From Canna indica (lineage: Eukaryota > Streptophyta > Magnoliopsida > Zingiberales > Cannaceae), in NCBI GenBank assembly GCA_034359265.1, contig CP136890.1, forward strand, positions 40,894,501 to 40,958,500: a stretch of 64,000 nucleotides of DNA, written 5' to 3'. Below are positions 1 through 10,388 of this stretch, one piece after another. Numbering within the stretch: position 1 is the stretch's first letter; each line of letters starts with the position of its first letter. The notes under the pieces were generated by a model that made no database searches, was not told where the DNA came from, and saw nothing but the letters and a program-made list of their open reading frames with translations. Both the position numbers and the translations under genes were made by a program.

Positions 1-187
1 GGCTGCTCAACCATTGGTGGGTGGTTTCCCACCACCTCCGCTTCTAGCGCCGAAACTTCACCCTCAGCAAGGGATACGACCACCTAGGAGTTGAGACCTC
101 CACGAGCACTCGGACTCCCTGCCCTCTCCTGTAACCTTAGAGGCGAGTCAGGAGGAACTGCAGATCCAAAATGAGCAGGTGATCCAA
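1..187. other. Left edge, no clear gene
   Basis: Moderately GC-rich sequence continuing the relic to its right. No frame with recognisable similarity was seen; the pseudogene may continue past the window edge. Confidence 0.3.
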
Positions 188-1331
188 TCACTCCTGGGGC
201 CAAGACCCCGAGGCCCCCACAACTAGAGACTCTGAGTCTCCCAATGCCCAAAATTCTGGGGCCGACAACAGCATAGGCGGAGACAGAGGGGGAGAGTTGT
301 CTATCAACAAATCTTTCCCCTTATCAATCACAAGAGCGCCACTCCTTCTCCCCTTCGGCTGAGCATGGAAAATTCTCTTGTCCAGCATAGAAGATGCCCT
401 GCCTGCATCAAGAAAATTTCCTGTTAACACACCTAAGCGATCTAGGTAAAAACAACCTTATGAAATCCCCTGGACATACCTATATAACTTGAAATTGGAG
501 ATCGCTCCAGATCCCATTTCAACATTTTCTTGCAGGAAAAAGGCTCGGAGGGGCAACACCTACTCAAAAAATCTATGACACACTTATCATTGGCGGAAAG
601 AACTTCCTCTTCTACGTGCGCAACAGGTCTGGGCTCCTCCGTACAAGACAACGGGAACATCTCCTTATGAGAATCACAGTCTAAGTAAAATGGACGAAGG
701 TGCGACTTCGACTTCACCTTGAAGAAGTACTTCTTGAAGTTCTTATAAGAACTCTTGAATAAATTGTAAAGTTTCTTCACGGGGCGCTATTGAAAGACAC
801 CAACACACCTCTTTGACGCCCCATCAACTAAAAGAAAGAGAGAAACACATATAGGCTTGGCTCAAGCCCGAGTCACTTCATAAAAATCTCGAAACAACGA
901 ACAAATGCCCAACTATTTGGATGCAGTTATGAGGGAGCGACATCCGCTTGATTCAGCACCCCATGTTCGAAATCCATGAAAGGCAGCTGGACCCTGAGCT
1001 CCTCGAACAAAGTCCGATAAATAAAAATGGACTCGAACTCCCCCCCATGGAAAACTCTATACGCCGAGGAACAAGGGAGACAATCATAAGAATCGTCGTC
1101 ATCGTGGCGAGAGATCTTCATGTTATCTTGAAAGGCTTGTATATTGCCCAAGGTGGTCATCACTGAACCCTGCCGTCGTATCTTGTGGTCAACCCAAGAA
1201 TAAGGATCAGAAGTCCTCCCCGACGAACTTATTTTCGGCCTAATGCTCACACCCCTCCTCGTCATTAGCTCTATTGAAGTCACATCAACCCTAACAAGCA
1301 AAACAAATCGACATGAGCCTACCCGACTCAA
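188..1331 (-). pseudogene. Relic of a putative gypsy-type transposon-domain protein (PF04195-like)
   Basis: Reading from 1331 downward, the frame holds a block ending in LFEELRVQLPFMDFE and a VAPSQLHPNSWAFVR motif near 930. These match the plant 'putative gypsy type transposon' domain. A second block (780-442) starts in another frame with SSYKNFKKYFFKVK, the next conserved part of the same domain, so there is a frameshift near 785. Stops interrupt the frame around 850-900. A third piece (430-188) is Lys/Arg-rich and continues the C-terminal side. The function of this family is unknown; it occurs in Gypsy- or CACTA-derived genes. I see no intact copy. The domain assignment is from remembered consensus and is fairly secure; the element class is not. 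Confidence 0.6.
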
Positions 1332-1539
1332 AGCTCATCCTGACAACACAAAAGACAAAACAACAATTGAAAACATACTAGGGCATGAATGACGACGAAT
1401 GAAGAAAATGTTCAACAAAGGCGCCACTGGCAAAAACCCTTGAGGACGAGTACCAAATAGCAAGGAGCGCGAGAAAAGTTCGACACGATGGAAGAAAGAA
1501 CCGCCTTATAAGCCGATGGGTAGAAGCCCCCCATCAAAC
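1332..1539 (-). other. 5' leader of the gypsy-domain relic
   Basis: Non-coding stretch between the relic's first readable codons and the insertion point of gag-only element 1. In minus orientation it should continue at 8767-9013, on the other side of element 1. No promoter motif is clear. Confidence 0.35.
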
Positions 1540-2294
1540 GGTTGAGTGAAATGACCACAGTAGAGGGGGGGTGAATAGTGTGTTAACTAAATCTTATCGC
1601 CTAAATTCGATTTTAAACGTTTCTTGATTAGTTAGGCTAAGCACAATGTTAATAGCAAGTGGAAGCAATAAATATGAAGCAATTAACACAAAATAATATA
1701 TCAATGCTAACACAATTGTTTATAGTGGTTCGGCCCCAATGCCTACTCCACTACCTAAGCACCCCGCTTAGGATTTCCAAACTAAGTTTACTAGATTATC
1801 TTGATTCCTTCACAATGAGGACGTTTTCACCGGAGACTCTCCGCTCTCACACCGAAGGCACTTCCACACCCAGAAGTCTCCGTCTTCCTACCGAGAACAC
1901 TCTCCCACCTCAATCCTAAGGACAACAAGAACTAATCCTAGCAAACTACGTTTACACCGGTGGATTTAAGCCTTAACACCAAGGCAACCACCAACTCAAT
2001 CAAACCTAGCAACCTAGGTTTACACAAGTTTAATTACAATGAAATAAACAATAAAATACAATAACAATTGGAGCAATAAATCAAACAATAAGTACTTAGC
2101 TCCAAAAGACACTCCCTAGTCCTCTTGAAGCCTTGAGATGATGAATCGGTAAATCTTGAAGGCTAAATCAATGTGTGTTTCTTGGAAACTGGGGTTATCA
2201 AAAGGATGGCGCAAGAAAAGCTTTAGAATGATCAAGAATGGCTCAATGAAGTTTTTTGAGTGATCAAAAATTGTTAAGGAAGACTGGGTTTGGG

Positions 2295-2302
2295 TATTTA
2301 TA
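2295..2302 (-). promoter_or_regulatory. TATA box of element 1 3' LTR
   Basis: Minus strand reads CTATAAATACCC, at the same LTR position as in the sister copies. Transcription would run toward lower coordinates. Confidence 0.65.
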
Positions 2303-2369
2303 GAGCCAAGAAGAAATGGAATGTAACGGACGGCTCAACGGGAGGAAAACTAGCCGTTTCTGCCGTTCG

Positions 2370-2640
2370 GTCACTTGTCAGTCGATCGTCGGTTGATCGA
2401 TCGATCGACCGACCGTTGGCTCAATCTCTCTATGCGGTCGACCGACAGGTCAACTGCCAGACGCGATTCCTATGATCTGCAATCCGATCGACCGACGCAA
2501 GTCGCGACTTTAGCGATCTGCAGTCCGATCGACCGACCGATCGACCGATGAAGCTACTGCCGCTTTCTGGCAAACTTCGGTCGACCTACTTGCCTACTGC
2601 CTATTTTTGGCAGCATTCAGTCGATCGATCGATCGACCGA
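2370..2640. repeat. Palindrome cluster in U3 (element 1 3' LTR)
   Basis: GC-rich island in AT-rich DNA, made of overlapping GGTCGATCGACC and TCGGTCGACC palindromes. It includes two ~40-bp units, each TGCC-N7-GGCA (2558-2572 and 2598-2612) followed by a TTCGGTCGAC-type palindrome. It lies about 70-340 bp upstream of the TATA box in transcription sense. Confidence 0.75.
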
Positions 2641-3162
2641 AATTAGGCAGTCTGCACTGCACTACTTGGTTTGGCTGAGATTTTTTTTGCTCGTTTTGGT
2701 TCCATCTTTGCTAAGCCTACTTATATAACATTTATTAACTTAAAGTTAATAACTTCAAAACATAAATGTTATATATGGATTACCCCCCATTTGGATTCAA
2801 TAAAAATATCTAAAAAATTAAAATCCTTAAGAATCAAAATCTAGTTTTTGGGGTCTAGTACAAATTTTTCGAAAATGGAAATTTCCTAACTTTTCGAGTC
2901 AAGTATAGGTAGGCTAAAGGCTTCCAAAAATTTCTATAAAATACCTTGTTATCTAATTTTAACCCAAGGAATAATTACCGCCATTTTTTATGTCAAGAAA
3001 AGGTCTAGGACATATGGCCCTCCAAGGAGCTCCCTAGGCTTAGTGAATTCAGGGCAGTTTTCGAGTTTTCATATTTTGGGGTTCGGGTTTGGTTTTAGAG
3101 TTCTTATGCATCATAAAGAGGATTTATAATATAAACTAGACACCCTAAACCTAAACTCTCCC

Positions 3163-5555
3163 TATCAATATGCATATGTATGGAAATAAATTCTACCTAT
3201 ATATATGCGTGATTTTTCTATATTTTCTTCCATTTTCTTATATTTTTCTCCCCTTTTTGACATCAATCAAAATGGCAAGAAAAGTCAACCTACAGTCAAC
3301 ATTGAGACTCTAAAACTATTTCCATGAAATATGAAAATCTCAACTAAAGGGATGAAAAATCAAATATCTAATATGAGACTAACTCATACATGATAGCATT
3401 AGATGATAAATACATTCCAAGTCTAGAAATCATGTATAGGCTTAAGTATTGATATTTTCGTGTATCGATCAAGGAGTCAAAAAAATATTTTAGAAATAAT
3501 TTTTCTCATCACATGAGTGGAACGATTCCAAATGTGAATTTAAAATATCATACTTGAAGTCTCATTCGAAGATTGGATAAAAAATCAAAGTATCGAAAAA
3601 AAAACATTTGGAAAGAACGATACTTTAAAGTTTTGAAATCCAATTTCAAAAATCCAAATCAAATCACATTCATACTCAAGATTTTTGAAATTTTTATGTC
3701 ATAAATTAGATTTTTCAAGGAAGATGCAGATTCAAGAATCAACAAAAATTCATTTTTCTGCATTTTTCTAAAATTCATTGAGTTCTAGTGGGATTTTCGT
3801 AAATAATTGAAATTTTTTCAATAGTTTTCAGTTTTCATTCAAACTTTTCAGATATCAAGATATAATCATTTAAAGTATGTTTATCAAGTTTGAAATGAAA
3901 ATGATGTCATTTGGTCAAAATTTTACCTTAGTACGATTTCATTCAAAAACAAGCATGATAACATGAAATTGCTAAATATCATAATTTAACATTTACTCAT
4001 GGTTTTTCAAATTTAAACACATGGACACCTAACATGAGTAAATCTAAATATGTTTGTGAAGTTTGAGCTCAAAATGAGATTTCTAAGTCAAATTATTGAC
4101 TTAGGTCAAACTTTTTCAATTTTGAGTCTCATACGATGAGCTAGTTGTCATTTTATCCATTTACATATGATTTTTTAATTTTAACCACATGGATGTAAAT
4201 CATGAGTAAGCTCAAACATGTTTATCATGTTTTAACTTAAAATGAAATCTCTAAGATGAAATTTTACCTAGGCTACATTTCATTCAAACAAAGTTTCCTG
4301 AAGTTGCTTAAGTATCAAAATTTTATCTACTCAGGAGATTTCAATCAATTATCATGCAAGATCATTCATGTGCATAGAGAAACCATTTAATCAAGAAAAT
4401 AGAGGTGTAATGCAAGAATTTTACCAAAGTGAAACTCATACCTCATTTCTTGAGAAATTCTAAAATTTCACTTTTTTTCTATTTCCCTTTAGCCTTTCAA
4501 ATTTTACCACTTTCTTAATTTGCGAGTAGGCTTCATTAGTATTATAATGAAATCATATACCAACTAGCAAGCAAACTTACTAAATAACAAAGGGTCAATG
4601 CAAAGTTTCATTTAAAAATTTTAACCTATGCTAGATAGTAAAGATTCATTTTAAAGAAGTTATCATGATATCAAAATGAATCAAAGAGATCTTAAGATAT
4701 GAAATATTTGAAGAATAAGATCTCTAACCATGTTTAACTAGTTTGAACATAAAAAGAATGTCTCTAATAGTGAATATCAACCTAGAACCAGTTTCATTTA
4801 ATGAAATTTGTCTAACTACTAAAATTCTACCTACTCATGAGAATTCAAGGGTTGAACATGTAATTCTACTCATGAGTATAGAGACATAATTTAATCTTAA
4901 ACATTGAGGTATAAAACTAAGATTTTATGAAAATCGAAATCGTACCTCATACTTGAAAATTTAGCCAAACTAATCTTTTTCATTCTAATTAGCATTCCAT
5001 TTAAACTTAGATTTAACTTGCATGAGAAAATCATTGGTAACATAATGGCATAATTATTTCAAGCAAGTTAATCATTCTAGATAGCAAAGTAAGCATCAAA
5101 GATTTCATTTAAAATCCAACTTTGCTAAATAGTTTCAAATTCGTTTCAAAAATGAAATCGAGTGATATCAAAATGAATTTTAAGAGATCACAAAAATAAT
5201 AAATATGAAAAATATGATCTCCAACCCTTCCCATTGGTTGAAAATTGAAATGTCACAATGAGTCTACGATTTAGAACCGCAAATCGCTTAGGCCCGTTAC
5301 AGGCCACATAGGTCTCCGAAGAGACCGGAAATCAAAAATCAAAAAATAATTTGAAACTTATCAATTGTGGAAAATCTACTAACATTAAACATATATCAAA
5401 AACTCCAACAATAATTTAAGCAAGTGAGTATAGGAGATGATACCAAAGTATTTGATGCCAATTTTCATACCTATGGCATCATGATAGCTTGAACTTGCAA
5501 CCTCTTGGAGATTTCTCGTTTGGTTCCAAGGTCAACTTGAATAGTCCATCTTTCT
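3163..5555 (-). repeat. Interior of element 1 lacking pol: degenerate ~170-bp repeats
   Basis: AT-rich, no coding frame. A module carrying (C/T)ATGTTTATCAAGTTT followed by AAAATGA and CTAAG recurs; its TTT falls near 3889, 4062, 4230 and 4742, spacings of 173, 168 and 512 (three times ~171). A second module (ATAGAG...AATCAAG...GAGGTRTAA) recurs at ~4389 and ~4893. Secondary polypurine-like tracts (minus strand GGGGAG) lie near 3248-3260. The same interior is found in elements 2 and 3. Confidence 0.65.
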
Positions 5556-6882
5556 TTATCCTTGTATGGTAGCTCCTCCTACAAGAGAGCACGAAACTTT
5601 TGGTACCCAAAAGGCTTTGGATCCTTGGGGGTTAAAGGGCTTAGGAACCCAAAGTGTCTTTGCCACACTTGGATTCACCTTGAAAGCGCAGTCATAAATG
5701 GCATGCCCATAGACACCACAACAAAAACAGTGACCATTAAATCTCTTCTTTTCATTTTTATTATGGACATGAGGTTTATCATTAGAATGCTTGACAAGTG
5801 AACTATGATGAACATGAGCATTCTTGAAAGAACCATTTGTATTTCTAAAATTCTTAGATGATGAATTACTAGATAGATTATTTACTTTCTTATTTAGAAA
5901 AACAACCTCTTTTTTCAAGTCGTTCATGGATTTATAAATAACATGCAATTGAGTTTTCAACATGCTATTTTCATTCTTTAAGATGTCATTTTTTATTTTT
6001 AAATCCTTAGTGTCAACACTTAAGGTATCATGACATGGATTGGAGACACTAATTTTTAGCTTCTCATTTTCTAATTTTACATCATGTAATTGAGAGCTAA
6101 GATTTAAGTTTTCTTTCTTCAATTTTTTGTTTTCTTTATCTTTTCTAACAAGCAAGGCGTACATGCTTTTATATTCATCCATTAATTCATCATAAAGAAA
6201 ATCATGAGAACTAGATGAATTAATACTATCATTTTTGATATCATAACTAGAGGAAGAAGAGTGTACCTCATCATTAGCATCTATGAGGCAAACTTTTGAA
6301 GTGACTTCATAGTCATGGCAAGAGGATGCTTCATTTGAATAAGATGATGATGTGAAAGCGTTTGACCTCTTCTTTGCCTTGTTCTTCATGGAAGGATAAT
6401 TTTTCTTCACATGCCCTTTTTCTTTGCACACATGACAAATCATCTTCCTTGTCCGACTTTTAGTGCTCCTATGACTGGAGGCACTATGAGCTTCAAAAAC
6501 CATATTAGTATTGGGTGGATGACAATTGTCATCACTCCCCTCATCAAACGTTTTGAGCTCTTCGATTTTTGCATAGTTATAAAGCATATTTAAAGTAACC
6601 CAAATATCGAATGCGGAAATACAATGCATGATCTTTTCAAAGATATTATCTTCCAAAGAACAAAATATACAATTTGTAGCTTTAGCATTTAATTCAAACA
6701 TATCAATTTGTTCTTGGGTCCATGCATTCATATTTTCCTTAGGTTCAATATATTGGATTTTTACCATGTTAAAAACACCTAAACCTTGAGTCTTTAGAAA
6801 GGTGTAAAATTCTACACTTCCAAAGACCAAAGTTCGATTCATCGAACATAGGAGGTGAAGACGCTACCGACACTAGTGTCAT
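5556..6882 (-). pseudogene. gag: gag, element 1 (Copia/Sirevirus-like), one frameshift
   Basis: Nucleocapsid/capsid precursor of a Copia-type element. The natural ATG is at 6882. A one-base insertion near 6805 shifts the frame, after which 428 codons are open to the stop at 5556. N-terminal part: UBN2-like Gag (FDESNFGLWK; TFLKTQGLGVF). Middle: a first zinc knuckle CHVCKEKGHVKKN with its last Cys changed to Tyr (NYP instead of NCP). Then Ser-rich stretches, a long Lys/Glu/Asn coiled coil, and a second intact knuckle C-X2-C-X4-H-X4-C (CFCCGVYGHAIYDC). It ends with a conserved LVGGAT tail, roughly where the protease begins in full-length relatives; no protease follows. Confidence 0.8.
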
Positions 6883-6936
6883 TTTAAGATCGAGAGACGA
6901 TGTAGAGGAGATGGTGAAATCTAAATCTACGACCCG

Positions 6937-6948
6937 GTCTGATACCAA
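6937..6948 (-). promoter_or_regulatory. Primer binding site, initiator tRNA-Met
   Basis: Minus strand TGGTATCAGACC, two bases inside the 5' LTR end; 10 of 12 positions match the usual TGGTATCAGAGC. Confidence 0.8.
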
Positions 6949-7705
6949 TTGTTGGGTGAAATAGCCACACTAGAGGGGGTGTGAATAGTGTGTTAACTAA
7001 ATCTTATCGCCTAAATTCAATTTTAAATATTTCTTGATTAGTTAGGCTAAACACAATGTTAATAGCAAGCGGAAGCAATAAATATTAAGTAATTAACATA
7101 AAACAATATATCAATGCTAACACAATTATTTATAGTGGTTCGGCCCCAATGCCTACTCCACTACCTAAGCACCCTGCTTAGGATTTCCAAAATAAGTTTA
7201 CTAGATTATCTTGATTCCTTTACAATGAGGACGTTTTAACCGAAGAGTCTCCGCTCTCACACCGAAGGCACTTCCACACCCCGAAGTCTCCGCCTTCCTA
7301 CCGAGAACACTCTCCTACCTCAATCCTAAGGACAACAAGAACTAATCCTAGCAAACTACGTTTACACCGGTGGATTTAAGCCTTAACACCAAGGCAACCA
7401 CCAACTCAATCAAACCTAGTAACCTAGGTTTACACAAGTTCAATTACAATGAAATAAACAATAAAATACAATAACAATTGGAACAATAAATCAAACAATA
7501 AGTACTTAGCTCCAAAAGACACTCCCTAGTCCTCTTGATGCCTTGAGATGATGAATCGGTAAATCATGAAGGCTAAATCAATGTGTGTATCTTGGAAACT
7601 AGGGTTATCAAAAGGATGGTGCAAGAAAAGCTTTAGAATGATCAAGAATGGCTCAATGAAGTTTTTTGAGTGATCAAAAATTGTTTAAGGAAGGCTGGGT
7701 TTGGG

Positions 7706-7713
7706 TATTTATA
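7706..7713 (-). promoter_or_regulatory. TATA box of element 1 5' LTR
   Basis: Minus strand TATAAATA, in the same context as in the 3' LTR. This copy would drive the gag transcript. Confidence 0.65.
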
Positions 7714-7779
7714 GAGCCAAGAAGAAATGGAATGTAACGGGCGGCTCAACGGGCAGAAAACTAGCCATTTCTGCCGTTC

Positions 7780-8075
7780 GGTCGCTTGTCGGTCAATCAT
7801 CGATCGAACGACCGATCGATCGCTCGAGCGACCGACCGATCGATCGCTCGAGCGATCGCTGGCTCAATCTCTCTATGCGATCGACTGACAGGTCGACCGC
7901 CAGACGCAATTCCTGTGATCCACAATTCGGTAGACCGACGCAAGTCACGACTTCAGCAATCCACAGTCCAGTCGACCGATGAAGCTACTGCCGCTTTCTG
8001 GCAAACTTCGGTCGACCGTTCGGTCGACCGACTTGCGTACTGCCTATTTTTGGCAGTATTCGGTCGACCGAAATT
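7780..8075. repeat. Palindrome cluster with 24-bp tandem duplication (element 1 5' LTR)
   Basis: Same island as in the sister LTR, plus a copy-specific tandem repeat at 7811-7858 with unit ACCGATCGATCGCTCGAGCG plus four bases. The 3' LTR lacks the CTCGAG part, so the array changed after insertion or during reverse transcription. Confidence 0.75.
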
Positions 8076-8766
8076 AGGCAGTCTGCACTGCACTACTTGG
8101 TTTGGCTCAGATTTTTTTTTTGCTCGTTTTGGTTCCGTCTTTGCTAAGCCTACTTATATAACATTTATTAACTTAAAGTTAATAACTTTAAAACATAAAT
8201 GTTATATAAGGATTACTCCCCATTTGGATTCAATAAAAATATCTAAAAAATCAAAATCTAATTTTTGGGGCCTAGTACTAATTTTTCGAAAACAGAAATT
8301 TCCTAACTTTTCAAGTCAAGTATAGGTAGGCTAAAGGCTTCCAAAAATTTCTAAAAAATACCTCGTTATCTAATTTTAACCCAAGGAATAATTACCGCCA
8401 TTTTTTATGTCAAGAAAATGTCAAGGACATATGGCCCTCCAAGGAGCTCCCTAGGTTCAGTGAATTCAGGGCGATTTCTGGGTTTTCATATTTTGGGGTT
8501 CGAATTTGGTTTTAGGATTCTTATGCATCATAAAGAGGATTTACAATATAAACTAGACACCCTAAACCTAAACTCTCCTTCTCGAAGATTCCCGAGCGCC
8601 GACGAGCGTCCTTGCCGATTTCTCCAATTTCTTCGATATTTCCGATCGGGGATGTGGAGCGCTAACCGACTTGGAACCTAAAAGATTTTCTCAATGAAAT
8701 ATTAGTTTCATGTTTGTTATCATCAAAACTGAGATTAAGACCAAGGTTGAACACCTTAAGCCAACA

Positions 8767-9013
8767 CGAACGACCGACAATCACACTAAAGTTAGATCTT
8801 AACCGACCAGCTCAGCAGCAAAGGTTCCCCATGATCACTTGAAGGCATGAATAGGCGACTCACTCTGTCATGATTACTAGCTGCATGAAAATTAATGCTG
8901 AAGAAAGGCGAAGGCCAATCAGTAACTGCCACAGAGGAGGCAATCCCTCCCACTATACGAGCACCATACCAAGAACGAATATCGAAGGGTTGCGAAATGA
9001 TACGACAAAGATA
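8767..9013 (-). other. Host segment between elements 1 and 2, with unrecognised ORF end
   Basis: Sequence between the two retrotransposons; in minus orientation it should join 1539 downward. It has an open minus frame (9013-8792, ending WSVKI then stop) that I do not recognise. It could be a fragment of the same relic or of a broken gene. Confidence 0.35.
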
Positions 9014-10374
9014 TGTTGGTGAAATGGCCACATGAGAGGGGGGGGATAATTAGTGTGTTAACTAAATCTTATTGCCTAATTCTAATTTTAAACATTTTCT
9101 TAAAAAACATTGGCAATTTACAATTCAACGACTAAATGCGGAAGCGAGTAATGAAGATAAACAAAGCGATACACAAAGAGAACAATGCTAACACAATTGT
9201 TTATAGTGGTTCGGCCCCAATGCCTACTCTACTACCTAATCATCCCGCATAGAATTTCCAAACTAGTTTTACTAAATTAATAAGTTTCCTTACAATGAGG
9301 ACTTTACACCGGAAAGTCTCCACTCTCGAACCGAAGGCACTTCCACACCCGGAAGTATGCCGCCTTCCTACCGAGATCACTCTCCCACCTCAACCATAAG
9401 GACGACTCAACTAATCCTAGCAAACTACGTTTTAACCGGTGGATTTAAACCTCAAACACTAAGTCTACCATCCAATTTCATGACCTACACTCTAGGTCTT
9501 ACTCTAACTCAAATACAAAGAAATAAACAAGAAAATACAACACTAAATGGAGCAATACATCAAATAATAAAATACTTAGCTCCACAACAAACTCCCTAGT
9601 CCTCTTGATGCCTCAAGGTGATGAATCGATGAAGCTTTGAAGGCTATATCAAGGAATGAGAGATCAAACTAGGGTTTCTCCAAGTAATGGCTTAATGATA
9701 GCTTGGAAATAATCAAGGATGGATCAATGGAGTTTAGGAGTGATCAAAAGTGTCAAAGGAAGGCTGGGACATAAGTATTTACAGAGCCATGAAGGAGGCT
9801 CGGGTGAAACACTACTCAACGGCTCAAAAACTAGCAATTTCCCTCCTTCCGATCGATTGCCGGTCGATCGTCGATCGACCGACCGAGCGACCGAAGGCAT
9901 GCTTCCATTTTCTGGCATACTTCAGTCGATCATTCGGTCGACCAACTTGCCTACTGCCAGTTTTTGGCAGCATTCAGTCGACCGAATTGCCTTCTGCCCG
10001 ATTTCCTCTTTTGCCGGTGGACCGGTCGATCGACTGAATCTGGGCAGGGCAATTTTCTTGTATATTTTTCTTGCGCGCTTCATTTTCAGGTTTCGGCCTT
10101 CAGCGAGCGTCAATTTGGAGATCTTTCCATAAGTTCTCTCGGCTCGTCCAAGACGTCTTTGGTGCACACGCCGAACTTCTAAAAATTTCCGCAACGAACC
10201 TGAACGTGTCGACCAATGTCCTTCCGATTTTCTGATTTCTCCGATATTTTTGATCGTGGACGTCGAGCGCTAACCGACTTGGAACCTGAAAGTATTTCTC
10301 AATGAAACATTAGTTCCATATTTGTTATCATCAAAACCGAGATTAAGACCAAGGTAGAAAACCTTAGACCAACA
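9014..10374 (-). repeat. 3' LTR of gag-only element 2
   Basis: 1361 bp with intact TGTTGG and CCAACA ends. Palindrome cluster at 9846-10035. The TATA position (9776-9783) reads TGTAAATA on the minus strand, so the box is probably damaged. Confidence 0.85.
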
Positions 10375-10388
10375 ATCTCCCCCTTTTG
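10375..10388 (-). promoter_or_regulatory. Polypurine tract
   Basis: Minus strand AAAAGGGGGAGAT directly against the 3' LTR start TGTTGG: the plus-strand primer site. Further tracts lie at 10449-10461 and 10543-10560. Confidence 0.8.

Larger units (their letters stand above)
1540..3162 (-). repeat. 3' LTR of gag-only element 1, U3 start deleted
   Basis: Aligns with 6950-8590 of the 5' LTR. Similarity stops at CTAAACTCTCC (about 3152-3162). The last ~180 bp of U3, the polypurine tract and ~75 bp of interior are missing, and the sequence jumps to the interior motif CTATCAATATGCATATG. A palindrome-rich block lies at 2370-2640. Confidence 0.85.
1540..8766 (-). mobile_element. Gag-only LTR retrotransposon 1 (Sirevirus-like, TR-GAG type)
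   Basis: Complete in outline: truncated 3' LTR (1540-3162), interior with one gag gene and no pol, PBS (6937-6948) and 5' LTR (6950-8766). LTR ends are TGTTGG...CCAACA, with the first base of the left copy mutated. The flanks give CAAAC (1535-1539) and CGAAC (8767-8771), a 5-bp target duplication with one difference. The interior between gag and 3' LTR is degenerate ~170-bp repeats. Two-knuckle Gag, repeated polypurine tracts and palindromes upstream of the TATA box resemble Sireviruses (Copia). It would need polymerase and integrase from an autonomous relative. Confidence 0.85.
6950..8766 (-). repeat. 5' LTR of gag-only element 1
   Basis: Full LTR of 1817 bp with terminal TGTTGG and CCAACA. 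Contains TATA (7706-7713), a palindrome cluster (7780-8075) and the U3 start missing from the 3' copy (about 8590-8766). It belongs to the same LTR subfamily as element 3: both share the AT-rich block between the palindromes and the U3 start, which element 2 lacks. Confidence 0.85.

Noticed and set aside
2370..2640. CRISPR-like array of palindromic repeats.
   Set aside because: Plant LTR context, overlapping palindromes without unique equal-length spacers, and no cas genes.
7701..8325. Open frames rich in DRSIDRP and RSSDR peptides in LTR U3 regions (also 2290, 9719, 24763, 24807).
   Set aside because: They are translations of the GATCGACC palindrome arrays, open on both strands because the repeat lacks stops; not conserved as protein between LTR copies.
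8792..9031. 79-codon minus ORF as an exon of a host gene.
   Set aside because: Its start lies inside the LTR of element 2, and no family or splice structure was recognised; kept only as an unidentified segment.
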